A stretch of 64,000 nt of DNA from Protula sp. h YS-2021 (taxonomy: Eukaryota; Annelida; Polychaeta; Sabellida; Serpulidae), in contig OX457029.1 of assembly GCA_949752745.1 (NCBI GenBank), positions 11,898,359 to 11,962,358 on the forward strand, given 5' to 3'. The notes below the pieces were generated by a model, which saw only the letters and a list, made by a program, of their open reading frames with translations, was not told where the DNA came from and searched no databases. Position numbers and translations under genes: made by a program. Of the stretch, positions 12,259-23,249 are shown piece after piece (the first letter of the stretch is position 1; each line of letters begins with the position of its first letter).

Positions 12259-12423
12259 CCCCTCATCCTGCTCCGTAAATCCGTCGTTGTTGTCATCACC
12301 GGCCTTGTTCATGATCTGCGCCACGCCCACCGTGTCTCCCTCGTAGTTGAGGATGGGTAGGCACAGGAGACTGCGCGTCCGGTAGCCTGTCTGTTTGTCA
12401 ATCTCATGGTTAAAGCGCTCGTC
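12259..12423 (-). CDS. Cyclic-nucleotide phosphodiesterase (PDE5/6/11 type), exon 2: end of GAF-A
   Basis: This 165-bp exon (55 codons, both ends phase 0) begins after a CAG acceptor (12424-12426) and ends before a GTAAGC donor (12258-12253). Joined in frame to exon 1 it would give residues 202-256. It opens with DERFNHEIDKQTGY, the segment following the NIKNAY of exon 1 in GAF-A, and carries LCLPILNYEG and VGVAQIMNK. The full NKXnFX3DE signature of cyclic-nucleotide-binding GAF domains is present: N240-K241, F250, D254-E255. In the family, GAF-A binds cGMP (PDE5/6) or regulates activity (PDE11); which applies here is not resolved. A TGACGTCA-rich minisatellite abuts the acceptor. The next exons (GAF-B, HD catalytic domain) were not located. 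The EIDKQTGY stretch leans toward PDE11, but PDE5 cannot be excluded. Confidence 0.9.
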
Positions 12424-12429
12424 CTGCAA

Positions 12430-12780
12430 GATGACGTCATAGTGTGTAATTGAGGTAAACATGAGGTAATCTGATATGACATCACAGTGCAATGAGGTAG
12501 TATGACGTTACAATCCAGTGAGGTATATGACGTCACAATGGAGCCAGGTAACGATGCAGTAAGGCAATGTTACGCCATACGGCATTGAGTTAATGTGACG
12601 CCACAATGAATTGAAGCAATGCGACGTCACAGTGCAGTGAGCTGATATGGCGTCACAATGAAGTGAGGGAATACGACGTCACAATGAAGTGAGGGGATAC
12701 GACGTCACAATGAAGTGAGGGGATACGACGTCACAATGAAGTGCGGGGATACGACGTCGGAGTGCAGTGAGGTAATATAA
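12430..12780. repeat. 26-bp minisatellite rich in GACGTCA
   Basis: Degenerate units that become regular 26-mers at the right end (GACGTCACAATGAAGTGAGG followed by GGATAC at 12675, 12701 and 12727; a diverged unit at 12753). Perfect TGACGTCA palindromes occur at 12432-12439 and 12528-12535. The array reaches to within about 10 bp of the exon 2 acceptor, so it supplies the pre-acceptor sequence. Confidence 0.9.
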
Positions 12781-13101
12781 TACCACGTTTATGCTCACAT
12801 GAAAATGAAAACAAAGCAATAAAAAAACAATATAATAACAACAAAATAAACAAGTAGTAAAATGTTAATTATTCGATTCACAAAAGGCATAGTTAAACGG
12901 ACCATTTTAATACGGTCATGTTCCTAAAATTATTATTTGAAAAAAAAATGAATATAATTATGTGAGAAATTTGAAGTTGCATGTAGAAAAAAGTAAAACT
13001 AAATAAATCCCAAATGTGTTGATGAGCAGCAAAAGCTGATTGGTGCATTAAAATAGGCAGACGTAAGATTTCGCAAATGACTGAGAACGGGGATGGGATA
13101 C

Positions 13102-13291
<190 letters not shown>

Positions 13292-13629
13292 GTATATGTA
13301 TATAAATCAGACATGCTGCAATATATATCTAGTTAGACTGCAATTTGGCTTTTTCGGCTGGATATGTTTCCGATACGCATTAGCAAAATTGGTCTAGTTT
13401 ATACTTAAATACACGTGAAACCGTATTGCGCGTGTGTCATTACTGCTGTGATTTCTTTTAAAGTCTTATCACATAAATCGTATTGTTAAGTGCTTGGAAT
13501 AAAACATCAAAGGAAAAAGATAAACAAATAAATAACACCTGTTTTTATGCCCCTTGTGTTATTTCCTGAACATTTCACAAAGGCATCCTAACTCATCTTA
13601 GACCAAACCAGGATTTTTTCAGTGGGTAA

Positions 13630-13660
13630 CCCAAGCCACGCTAAGTGAGCGTGGCTTGGG
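13630..13660. other. Perfect 13-bp inverted repeat (hairpin)
   Basis: CCCAAGCCACGCT at 13630-13642 pairs with AGCGTGGCTTGGG at 13648-13660 around a 5-nt loop. It lies in the phosphodiesterase intron. No T run follows on either strand; function unknown. Confidence 0.75.
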
Positions 13661-13907
13661 ATGGGGGTGGCCTCCCCTCCTCCTCTCCCCCTCCTCCACC
13701 CCTTTTTATTTCTTTTATGATTACGTGGAACTCTACGTATACGAACAAAACATATTCCATACTCCAACACTCGTTTAACCCTATTTTTTTTAGTTCCCCC
13801 CCCCCCCACCAAAAAAAAGAGAAAAAGCAAAGAGGGCATTTGTCCTCCTAAGTAATATTTTAAAACTTTGGACGTAAAAGCGATGTTTTCGTAGCAGAAG
13901 GCTATCT

Positions 13908-14305
13908 TCGGGGTTCTTATGCTGGGAAGAAAGTGGACTGAGGAGTAGGATGGAAGGCGAGGGACATGAGCTTATGCTGGGAAGAAAGGGGACTGGGGAG
14001 TAGGGTGGAAGGCGAGGGGCATGAGCTTATGCTGAGAAGAAAGTGGCCTGGGGAGTAGGGTGGAAGGCGAGGGGCATGAGCTTATGCTGAGAAGAAAGTG
14101 GTCTGGTGAGTAGGGTGGAAGGCGAGGGGCATGAGCTTATACTGAGAAGAAAGTGGTCTGGGGAGTAGGGTGGAAGGCGAGGGGCATGAGATTATAATGG
14201 GAAGGAAGGGGATTGGGGAGTAGGGTGGAAGGCGAGAGGCATGAGGTTATAATGGGAAGGAAGGGGACTGGGGAGTAGGGTGGAAGGCGAGAGGCATGAG
14301 CTTTG
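13908..14305. repeat. 55-bp minisatellite
   Basis: Seven units at an exact 55-bp spacing (TGGAAGGCGAG at 13951, 14006, 14061, 14116, 14171, 14226 and 14281). G-rich on the plus strand. Intronic. Confidence 0.92.
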
Positions 14306-14570
14306 GTCTGAGGTTATGCCCGCTCCAGTGAATTAGGGAGTATTTGGTATTATCGATTTGGCGTTGGGTAGGTGGGGAAGGGCGTGAGGGGAGGGTGCAG
14401 GGTATAGGGCGGACAGATGCAAAAGCCCGCAGGTATTTTACACGTTACCCTCGTCCCCATCAGCCTCCTGTGGTCGCATTGAGTTCACTTCGTCCCTTTT
14501 TTCTGGTCCACCCGTGCTACAAATATCCAAAGCACACCACATGCAAGCAACACTTCAGACGCTAACAACG

Positions 14571-15170
14571 GCCACAGTAGCGCCAAACAGTGACACGAGG
14601 CGCTCGTATACAACAGCCAGCATACAAGGGCGCATTGCAACAACGGCCACCGTAGCGCCAAGCAGAGACACGAGGCGCTCGTATACAACAGCCAGCATAC
14701 AAGGGCGCATTGCAACAACGGCCACCGTAGCGCCAAACAGTGACACGAGGCGCTCGTATACAACAGCAAGCATACAAGGGCGCATTGCAACAACGGCCAC
14801 CATAGCGCCAAGCAGAGACACGAGGCGCTCGTATACAACAGCAAGCATACAAGGGCGCATTGCAACAACGACCACCGTAGCGCCAAGCAGAGACACGAGG
14901 CGCTCGTATACACCAGCAAGCATACAAGGGCGCATTGCAACAACGACCACCGTAGCGCCAAGCAGAGACACGAGGCGCTCGTATACACCAGCAAGCATAC
15001 AAGGGTGCATTGCAACAACGGCCACCGTAGCGCCAAGCAGAGACACGAGGCGCTCGTATACAACAGCAAGCATATAAGGGCGCATTGCAACACCGGCCAC
15101 CGTAGCGCCAAGCAGAGACACGAGGCGCTCGTATACACCAGCAGGCATACAAGGGCGCAATGCCCTGTAA
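14571..15170. repeat. 75-bp GC-rich minisatellite, 8 copies
   Basis: Eight units at an exact 75-bp spacing (GCCACNGTAGCGCC at 14571, 14646, 14721 and onward to 15096). Because 75 is divisible by three and the unit lacks stops in several frames, it yields open frames of 187 codons on the plus strand and 201, 206 and 262 codons on the minus strand, all with a 25-residue period. The simultaneous openness of frames on both strands, with no recognisable protein, argues that it is a non-coding intronic minisatellite. Confidence 0.93.
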
Positions 15171-15949
15171 AAAAATATCCACGTTCCAGTCTCAGACAGA
15201 GCCAGGTATCATAGACAATTACTGAACCCTCCCCCCTCCCCGACCCCACCCTAACGTGGATAGACCCTACCACTCACAGGACCCTCGCGGGCTCTAATTA
15301 ACCGTTCAAAAGAAGAACAAAAAAGATGAACTCAAATGGAACCGGGACCACGTCAAAAATAAGACCAATTTCGAAACAGCAACACTTTTCAATTGTGATT
15401 TTTAGGTTATCTTGTGCTAGGGCTTGAAATCGTATCTCTTCAGTACAGTGATTATGTGGAAAAAGTTAACAGCCCTTAATAAAATAGCACAATATACAAG
15501 GAAAATATTCACGTGCTTATATAAGGCATATTCCGTCCTTTCTTGATGTACTTTTGGTCTATTTTTTCTAGGTTTCTCCCATGTGTAATTATACGGTTTC
15601 ATTCATACCATAAATTGCCTTGACAAAGTGCATTATTCAGCATAATGCACGTGGCAAGGACAAATAATAATAAAAAAGAAGCCATTCACGAACGTGGCGT
15701 TAATGAATTGCGTTGTGAAAACAACGCATTGGATCTGTCTGGATTATCCCAACGCCCCCCCCCCCCAACCCCCATGGGGAAATTATTGTGAGGCCTCACA
15801 TAACAGACGATGACTCTGATGCTTTCTCACATAATTAAAGACACACACACAAAAAAAAAAACGACCCGGGGGGTGGGTGGGTGGGTGTGGGGAAGGTTGG
15901 TGATGGCTGATTAGCAGTATTCGCGCTTGAAGATAATCAGAATGGAACT
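15171..15949. other. Intronic stretch, nothing recognised
   Basis: Contains poly-C and poly-A runs (about 15755 and 15850) and GGGTGGGTGG near 15870. No gene or mobile element seen. Confidence 0.5.
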
Positions 15950-16470
15950 ATTGAAAAGTAACCCTATTTGCTAGGAGATTCTTTTTAAAAAGTGACCAGC
16001 TGGACCTTATTGAGAAGTTACCCTTATTGGCCAGGTGGTTTGTATTAAAAAGGGACCTTATTCACCTTACTTGCTGGGCTGGACCTATTGAAAAGTGACC
16101 CAATTGACTAGTTGGTTCCCATTGAAAAGTGACCCTACAGGCTGGGTGGTCATCATTGAAAAGTGACCTTTAGGCTGAGTGGACCCCATTGGAAAGTGAC
16201 CCTATAGGCTAGTTGGTCCATTTGGAAAGTGACCCTATAGGCTGGATGGCCCCCATTGAAAAGTGACCCTACAGGCTGGGTGGTCGTCATTGAAAAGTGA
16301 CCTTTAGGCTGAGTGGACCCCATTGAAAAGTGACCCTTTAGGCTAGTTGGTCCATTTGGAAAGTGACCCTATAGGCTGGATGGCCCCCATTGAAAAGTGA
16401 CCCTACAGGCTGGGTGGTCATCATTGAAAAGTGACCTTTAGACTGGGTGGTCCCAATTGAAAAGCGACTC
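15950..16470. repeat. ~33-bp minisatellite with 134-bp higher-order unit
   Basis: About 15 units with an AAAAGTGACCCTATAGGCT core. From 16131 on, four variant units repeat as a block: GACCCTACAG recurs at 16131, 16265 and 16399, an exact 134-bp spacing. Intronic. Confidence 0.88.
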
Positions 16471-17095
16471 TGGAAAGTCTAGACAGTCCTCGGTGTTTCT
16501 AAGAGTTCACTCTCAAGAAATTGCAATATTCAACGAGGCAGTTACTAACATTTTGTGATTTTTTTTTGTTTTGAAAGAAAAAGGCTAATGTTAAAAATCA
16601 CCGTAGCTTGGTAGGAAAAAACCTGTCAACCCAGTTGTGGAAGCACACCCTCGCCCGAATACCTTCGTAGAATGGCACAAGTATTCCTGACTTGTCCACT
16701 GGTCAGACCAGTAGTCTGGGAAGTAATTAGGCGTATATTTTGCTCAGGCGTGGCTGTAAATAGGTATCGTGTTATTCACGTGTGCTCCATAGAACTATGA
16801 TAACGGCCATGTATTATTAAAGTTAATTAAAAGGTATACCAGGAAATGTGACACGGTTGGAGTAGCCCGATAATACATGGAATGGTGAACAGATTAGATT
16901 GTTACCGTCATTAGCTGTTCACCTTCCCCTCTTGCCTTGAGTGGGGTGGCAGGGGAGGAGCAGTTGTGGGGTGGGGTGGGTTGGGGAGGACGGGGTGGGG
17001 GTTAGCTGCTCTTCATTAGAGGAGGGGGTTGACATTGAGCCACAAAAGCAAAAGTAAACTAAAATAACCTAAACTGTATACCTATGGCTACTTAC

Positions 17096-17698
17096 GTCAT
17101 AAGCATTCTTGATGTTGATTGGCTGCTGTGTGAGGGCCACTGTACCCGCGATTCCCTTTCCCAAAGGCACGCGGATTTGATTCTCCGTCGTGTGCAGCGA
17201 CTCCTCAAAGGTCGACTCAGCCCTGACGTCAAATAATTTCGACACCAGATATTTCTGATCCTTACTACCGCGAATTAGAAACAAGCTTCCCCTGTCCCCA
17301 CGCGTCAGAAGACTCACATTTGTGAGGATTTTATGGCACAGAATATCGACATCTAACTCGTTGGCTATATCGCGTATGAGTTCCATAAACATATCCATTT
17401 GACTCATTTTAACGAGTTCGGAACGTGTGCGTATGGTGTAATTCTGCTTGTTCCTCCCAGTAACAAACTGGTGGAACATCTTCTTCGTGATGGAGTTCCT
17501 CCCTTCATCTCCGATTCGATTCTCAAGATCGTTCGCTCCCAAGTTATCGTTGTGGTTTCGATCTTTGTTTTGAAGCCATCCCTGGAGTGTGAGAGGTCCT
17601 ATGTTCTTGATGAACCAGGATTTGGTGAAATCCGGATTGCTTTTTAAATATCCGTGCACGGTTGCTTCGTTACACCCAGTGGTGTTGTTGTCCGCCAT
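17096..17698 (-). CDS. Cyclic-nucleotide phosphodiesterase (PDE5/6/11 type), exon 1: start and GAF-A
   Basis: Exon of 603 bp, 201 codons, ending in phase 0 before a consensus GTAAGT donor (17095-17090). The start at 17698-17696 lies in a good context (CCAAGATGGCGG) and an in-frame TAA sits six codons upstream, so translation should begin here unless a 5' exon is spliced in. Residues 12-45 (VHGYLKSNPDF...WLQNK) resemble the PDE5 N-terminal segment VEAWL...F. Residues 46-100 are variable. From about residue 105 the GAF-A domain starts: MELIRDIANELDVDILCHKI, then RGSLFLIRG, LVSKLFDV, and VPLGKGIAGTVA up to NIKNAYD. The family hydrolyses cAMP and/or cGMP; GAF-A is the regulatory cyclic-nucleotide-binding domain. 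Exon 2 continues the domain exactly. Assignment between PDE5 and PDE11 is open; RGSLF and LVSKLFDV favour PDE11. Confidence 0.93.
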
Positions 17699-17809
17699 CT
17701 TGGAAAGAGAGCGTTAGGTTCTTCGTTTAATCTATAAAAAATAAATAATGTTTTACAGTCAGACATACTACAGTAAGTATTAACCTCACATGGCTGACAC
17801 ACTTATGTC

Positions 17810-17956
17810 ACATAAATGGCGTCATTACAACATCTGAATTACGTCTTAACGTCACGGAATGACGTATTTGCGTCATAATGATTATGTGTTCACGTTACTT
17901 GAATGACGCCTTTTGTTCGCATGAATGTCGTCATTACGTCATATGAATGACGTCAG
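17810..17956 (-). promoter_or_regulatory. Cluster of CRE-like TGACG/CGTCA sites upstream of the phosphodiesterase start
   Basis: At least eight TGACG or CGTCA half-sites lie within about 150 bp, 110-260 bp upstream of the start codon, including a perfect palindrome TGACGTCA at 17948-17955 and ATTACGTCAT just beside it. TGACGTCA is the known CREB/ATF site. The segment looks like a degenerate tandem repeat, so regulatory use is an inference. It would make sense as cAMP feedback on a phosphodiesterase. Confidence 0.4.
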
Positions 17957-18581
17957 ATTTTCATAAAAAGTTTCATTCCCGCCAATCCCGTCACCCCCTC
18001 TCCACCACCATCCTCTATCTGCATTATCCAACAATTAAATCCGGTTATTTTGGGTCCTAAAGCAAGCTTACAACTGCCTTAACCTCGGTAAAACGTTTCC
18101 TCTAGTCAGAGTTACTTGTCAATAATACATTTTCTGAGCAATCAGCTTATTCCGTAAAATATTCTGGCTATGTATCCCCCCCCCATTTCCGATATAATCA
18201 ATTTATTTCGTACATGAATTAAAGATTGATTGAAGATATTGTCCGTAATTTCTGAATTTCTATTTAAATTTCTTTTAAATAATAACTTATGAAAAGTGTT
18301 TTGTAATAATATAGTTTGCCTTAAACTCAATTCAGTAACACTAAAGAAACAAGAAAACGACAAGTCCCTCGTGAAAACGAGGGTACACAGAGGTGTCACG
18401 TGACAGCCATAAACAAAAGTTCCATAACCTAATCCGTTCCAAAGCGATTGTTTAATAAAGCCCTTGAGTGGATCATGACTGTGACGTCATATACTCATGT
18501 GGCTGATGCCTTCCCTTCACGCGTATTTTTTTTCTTTTTTTGTTAATGGTTCTGAGCTAATGATATTTCTCAATGAGCATA

Positions 18582-18758
18582 CAGTAAAACCTGCTCACAC
18601 CAGACAATGGGAGAACTTGCGGATTTTGTCCGGTATATAGAGGTGTCCGGTATTTCATGGGTCATGTAAGCCAATGGGGAAAAACGGGACTGAGAATTCG
18701 TGTCCGGTATTGGCAGTTGTCCGGTATTTCATGGTTTGTCCAGAATGAGGTTTTACTG
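18582..18758. mobile_element. pogo/Tigger-like miniature element, 177 bp
   Basis: Perfect 11-bp inverted ends CAGTAAAACCT / AGGTTTTACTG, flanked by TA on both sides (18580-18581, 18759-18760). The interior repeats TGTCCGGTATTTCATGG-like segments. TA target and CAGT-starting ends are typical of the pogo/Tigger group of Tc1/mariner elements. No transposase. Confidence 0.85.
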
Positions 18759-18845
18759 TATATCCCTGTCTTGCAGTATGGAACAATAAACATGAAGAAT
18801 TTCATGTATGCCTCTCATGCGCTTAACATGCCCATTTTCCTGTAG

Positions 18846-19289
18846 CTAGTGGAAAACAGCAGAAAGGGGCGTTGGGCGGAGGGGGCGGTAAATAGAGCAA
18901 AACTGGGTAAAAGGAAGGGGGCCCGTCTGTAGTTCCTGTGTCATGGTTTGACCATAATGGCCATTGAACAATGAAGCTGCTATTAATATTATCCATCCAT
19001 TTTTATTCTCATGCAGGGAAGGGATATGTAAGGCAGGAGATCGGGAACGGGATGGGGGAGGGGGAGGGGGAGGGGGGAGCCTATAAAGCATTTGCGTGAT
19101 GATAAGGGCCACTGACTTCCCATTAACGACTTCCGATTTCCTGTTACCTACAATATCACCTGTTACGTCACTTTGCACATTCAGTAAGCCAAAGGTGTGT
19201 TGTTTTTGTTTGTATTCCGTGTGCTACTTTTGTTAGACCAGCCGACTTTGTCGGTCTGATCTAGTTGGGTTAAGTAAAAAAGGGTCGAC
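18846..19289. other. Non-coding stretch
   Basis: Contains a G-rich run at 19050-19080. Nothing else recognised. Confidence 0.4.
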
Positions 19290-19935
19290 TTGCCTTCCTT
19301 GTGTATGTTTGTGTGTAAGTTTGTGTGCATGTATGTGTGTATGTATGTGTGTATGAAAGCATGTATGTGTGATTGTATGTATGTATGTATGAATGCATGT
19401 ATGACTGTATGTATGTATGTGTGCATGTATGAATGTATGTGTGAATTCATGTATGTGTGTGCATACATGTATGCATGAGTGTATGTATGAATACATGTAT
19501 GTATGTGTATGTTAGTATGAATGTGTATGTATGTATATGTATGTATGTATGTATGCATGAGTGTATGTGTGAATCTGTGCGTGTATGCATGTGCGTATGT
19601 ATGTATGACTGCATGTATGTATGTATGTGTATGCCTGTATAAATGCATGTATATAAATATGAGTGTATGTGCGTGTGAATGTATGTGTATGTATGACTGC
19701 ATGCATGTATGTATGTGTATGCCTGTATATATGCATGTATATAAGTATGAGTGTATGTGCGTGTGAATGTATGAGTATGTATGACTGCAAGCATGTATGT
19801 ATGTGTATGCCTGTATATATGCATGTATATAAATATGAGTGTATGTGCGTGTGAATGTATGTGTATGTATGACTGCATGCATGTATGTATGGATGTACGT
19901 GTATGTCTGTGTGTGTGTATAAGTGTACGCATGTG
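19290..19935. repeat. (TATG/TGTG)n repeat with higher-order units
   Basis: About 650 bp of TGTATG-type tetranucleotides. Within it a roughly 115-120-bp block (ATGACTGCATGCATGTATG ... GCCTGTATATATGCATG) recurs about three times between 19605 and 19890. Long open frames on both strands (Thr-His-Ile-Tyr or Cys-Met-Tyr-Val rich) follow from the repeat. Confidence 0.95.
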
Positions 19936-20237
19936 CGTGAGACAATTTTTCAGTGCTATTGACTTTGTTTTATTTTTAATTTATGTTATCTTTGATTATT
20001 TTCCGTTTTTCAAAACCCCTTTCCTCCTGGTATGGTCGGAACACCCTTACATTTTGGAATAACTATCTCTCATGCTACACACTGTTACCTTATTGTGGAA
20101 AAACACAAGTTTTGAAAATTTTAAATCTCGATTTTTGATTTTTTTTACATATCAAAACTGTAAGTTTCCAACATTTTTTGCCCCACGCTTTCGAATTTCA
20201 CATGAATTTTCTCTGCGTAAATTATTAATATGAGGCC

Positions 20238-20967
20238 ACCCAGTAAACATTCCGACGTCGATTCAACGTTGAATCCAGGTTTCGATGTCGACTTGATCAA
20301 ATCCCAACATTAAATTTGGTTATGATTAGTAGTAAAAATAGATCAGCATATAATCAACACTTTTGCCACAACGTTGAATAGACGTTGAATAAGCAACGTT
20401 GTTCAGATGCTGCTTTTTGCAGCAACCGAAACCCAGTGCTGAATAGAGCCGGAAAATCAACGCTTTAGAGACGTCAAGGGCCGCAACCAAACAACAACCT
20501 CATTATGTTATCGCTCCATGGAAATGGCAGCCTCGATAGATCACGTTGAAAGCGCACTGAAATGGAAACGTAAAATATGATCATTTCTGTGGATTTTTCC
20601 CGAATACGTTCGAAGAAAATATTCATGAAAAGGGTGGGGGGTGGGGGGAGGGGTACTTTAATGTACTTTGTCACCTGATTATTTTATCAGTTGCTCGATG
20701 GCGATTCTGGGCTATTTTCTCAATGCCTTTACAAATGTTACTCTAACGACGTCTGTAGTGTATACAGCGTTGGTATATAGTCGTTATCTAGACTACCACT
20801 TGCAACCTTTTCACAACGTTGATTAGACGTTAGATAATATGGATGTCTATCCAACGTCGGAAGGCAGATATGGTTTCGGCTTCCATAATTAGCCAAGATC
20901 CGACGTTGATCCAACGTCGGATGCGGCTTATATCGAACGTTGGTCCAACGTTGCAGGATTATTGGGT
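20238..20967. mobile_element. Putative non-autonomous DNA transposon with nested CAACGTTG palindromes
   Basis: Ends ACCCAGTAA (20238-20246) and TTATTGGGT (20959-20967) are inverted with one mismatch. Just inside both ends lie CAACGTTG and CGACGT palindromes, repeated many times in the interior (CAACGTTGAATAGACGTTGAAT, CCGACGTTGATCCAACGTCGG). No clear target duplication was found. Related CAACGTTG/CGACGT-containing relics are at 21250-21310 and 42300-42665. Confidence 0.55.
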
Positions 20968-21769
20968 ACTAATAGACCATCATTAAGTACACCAAAAATG
21001 AAGTCAAAATCTGTTGAAATTTTATTTGAATTTTAAAATTGTATGTTGCAACAAGTACGATGTAGAATTTGAAAACGAAGTCCAAACGACTGCTTCTGTT
21101 TCAATTTCCAAAATAAACCAGATTCCTCCTCCCCCATCCCACACCCCCTTCCATAGTAAGCAATAAGATGTTAGTTACTGCGTGAGCCTAGGGTGGGGGA
21201 TACCTCATGATTGTCACTGTCTAGGCAGCTATTGTAAAATTGATATTTTCCTGACGTCTATACATCTCTCTCCTGACGTCTCTACAACGTCGGGAGATAG
21301 ACCTTGTTTCGACTTCCATTTGCAAACTACTGTCTGGATACGAATTGAATACGTGAGCGTGACTCTGTGAAACTTCATTAGTTTTATTCGCGTGGCGTGA
21401 ATAGAACAGTCGGGTCTTTCGAAATTAAATAAACTAGCGGTCCTGGTTGGCCAGGGGCTTAATCATTAGGGACGACAACCAAAACATTACATGCAAGTTC
21501 TTTGATCAGCATTTGACATTGATAAAGGGTTTAGTATTTTTTTCCATGTCATATGTCAATATCTCCAGGCCCTCAACCATATAATTTCATTACACAATAA
21601 GCGGATTGCGCTTGAGAAGGGGCAGATAAAAAACTTTTCTTTCTTCACGGCCGTTACCATTGTGAGTCTGCGGATCGATACAGAGCCTTGCAGTAGAACT
21701 ATTTTACTTTCGTTTTAAGATTTACAATACAGCATAACAAAGAAGATTTTTAATATAAATACAGTGTTA

Positions 21770-22310
21770 CTCCCGGAGGGGGGGGGGGGGGAGGGAAGGG
21801 GCACTCACGTACAAACCGGTTGCCATGCGTGTCCACTACTTTTTAAAACAACCCCTAAACGAGGAGTACTAATTTTGAAACAAACCCCCTTTTTTAACCG
21901 AACGAGGAGTGAAATTACGAAATACCCCCTCCCCCCTCCCCCCTCTTTGTATGAAACCAGAAGTACTGGATGAAGAATACACCCCGCCCTTTTAACGAAA
22001 TGGGCACTTCGCACCAACAGCGCCCGGCCTAAACATTACCCACTTTCTCCTGCCCCTTATAACGAGATGGGCACTTCGCACAAACCGCGTATGGCCTAAA
22101 CATTAGCCACTTCCCCCCCCCCCCCTCCCTTTGTAACGAAATGGGCACTTCGCACCAACTGCGTCTGGTTTAAACATTACCCACTTCCCCCCTCCCCCTT
22201 TGTAACGAAATTGGCACTTCGCACCAAACGCGTCTGCCCAAAACATTAGCAACTTTCTCCCAAACCTCCATTTTTTGACACGCATGACAACACATGTGAT
22301 ACCAAGTGCT
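21770..22310 (+). repeat. G-tract dispersed repeat family, copy 1
   Basis: Starts with a long G run (about 21778-21791), then GGGGCACTCACGTACAAACC, AACCGGTTGCCATGCGTGTCC and a TTTTAAAAC block, continues with three tandem ~64-bp units containing AACGAAATGGGCACTTCGCAC, and ends near ACACATGTGATACCAAGT. The same order of blocks recurs at 23250-23575 and, inverted and partial, at 33300-33445. The minus-strand open frame (FRYKG.GG repeats) is a product of the tandem units. Confidence 0.7.
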
Positions 22311-23249
22311 ACCAAGTAATATAATACAAATGTGTTTGTGACTACAGTATCAGCGACGACACCAATTCCAAAGTTCACAGTATGCCAGTATGCAGAGAGT
22401 ATCACGGTGGCAGAATTGAATGACCCATACATCACAGATAGGCACCATCAATCGAACGGTGAGTGAAACAAGTTACCAAAAAATAGCCCATAAAAGGAAC
22501 GAAAAACATAAGCACATTTCCTCTTTTTGTGTGCATTATGTAAGTGAGTGGTTTCACGCTCTGCCTTTCAATTGGTGCATATTCTATTAGCTTTCTTTTC
22601 GCACGCAGTTGTCAGGACATCTTTGATTTCTGTTACACAATACCCAATGTTTGTCATGCCATGTATACGTCATGTCTACGTCACATGTGCACATATTTTT
22701 ATACGCTAATCCACGACCACGCCTTCCGTCATGGAAACACAGTTTAACAGTCTAAATTTGCTTTCGAGTTTTTATTTTGCCGCGGTGGGGATGGGCGTTG
22801 ACATCCCCTAAAATCCCGACCTTCCTCAGATCAGCCACTGATTTTGAAAAGCTGCAGGGGAACTCCGCGATGGGGCAACCCCGGCAAAAAAAGGGACCAC
22901 CTCACAAATGGCACGTTTTTCAATAACCTCTGTTCTAGGAGTCTTCCCTCGTGAAAACACCCCAGTAATAGGACCACTCCTAATATCACACCACTCAAGC
23001 TCAGCCCAACTTTTGGTCTTCACTTCAGGAGGTTCTACTGCGGATGCTGTGTTTATTTAAACGGCGTAAAACAATCTTTCCTCAATAAGCAGGTGTTTCA
23101 GAATCATCTAAAAATAGTCTCTTCGCTACAAAAATTGTGAGGAAAATAAATGATATATTAGAGCTAATGTCCCATCAAGCGATAAAAACATCGCCCGGCT
23201 ATTAGTGCTAAGTAACACACAAAACTAAGCACATAAACCTCAATTAGGC
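22311..23249. other. Non-coding stretch
   Basis: No gene recognised. Near 22890-22925, read on the minus strand, a GCCATTTGTGAGGTGGTCCC block resembles sequence at 40383-40430, so an old dispersed repeat may be present. Confidence 0.4.

Noticed and set aside
14485..15273. 262-codon membrane-like protein on the minus strand
   Set aside because: It consists almost wholly of the 75-bp minisatellite, is open in several frames on both strands and has no known motif.
19181..19945. 254-codon Thr/His/Tyr-rich protein
   Set aside because: It is the translation of a TATG/TGTG simple repeat.
22103..22435. 110-codon protein with FRYKG and GGG repeats
   Set aside because: It is the minus-strand reading of the tandemly repeated part of the G-tract dispersed repeat.
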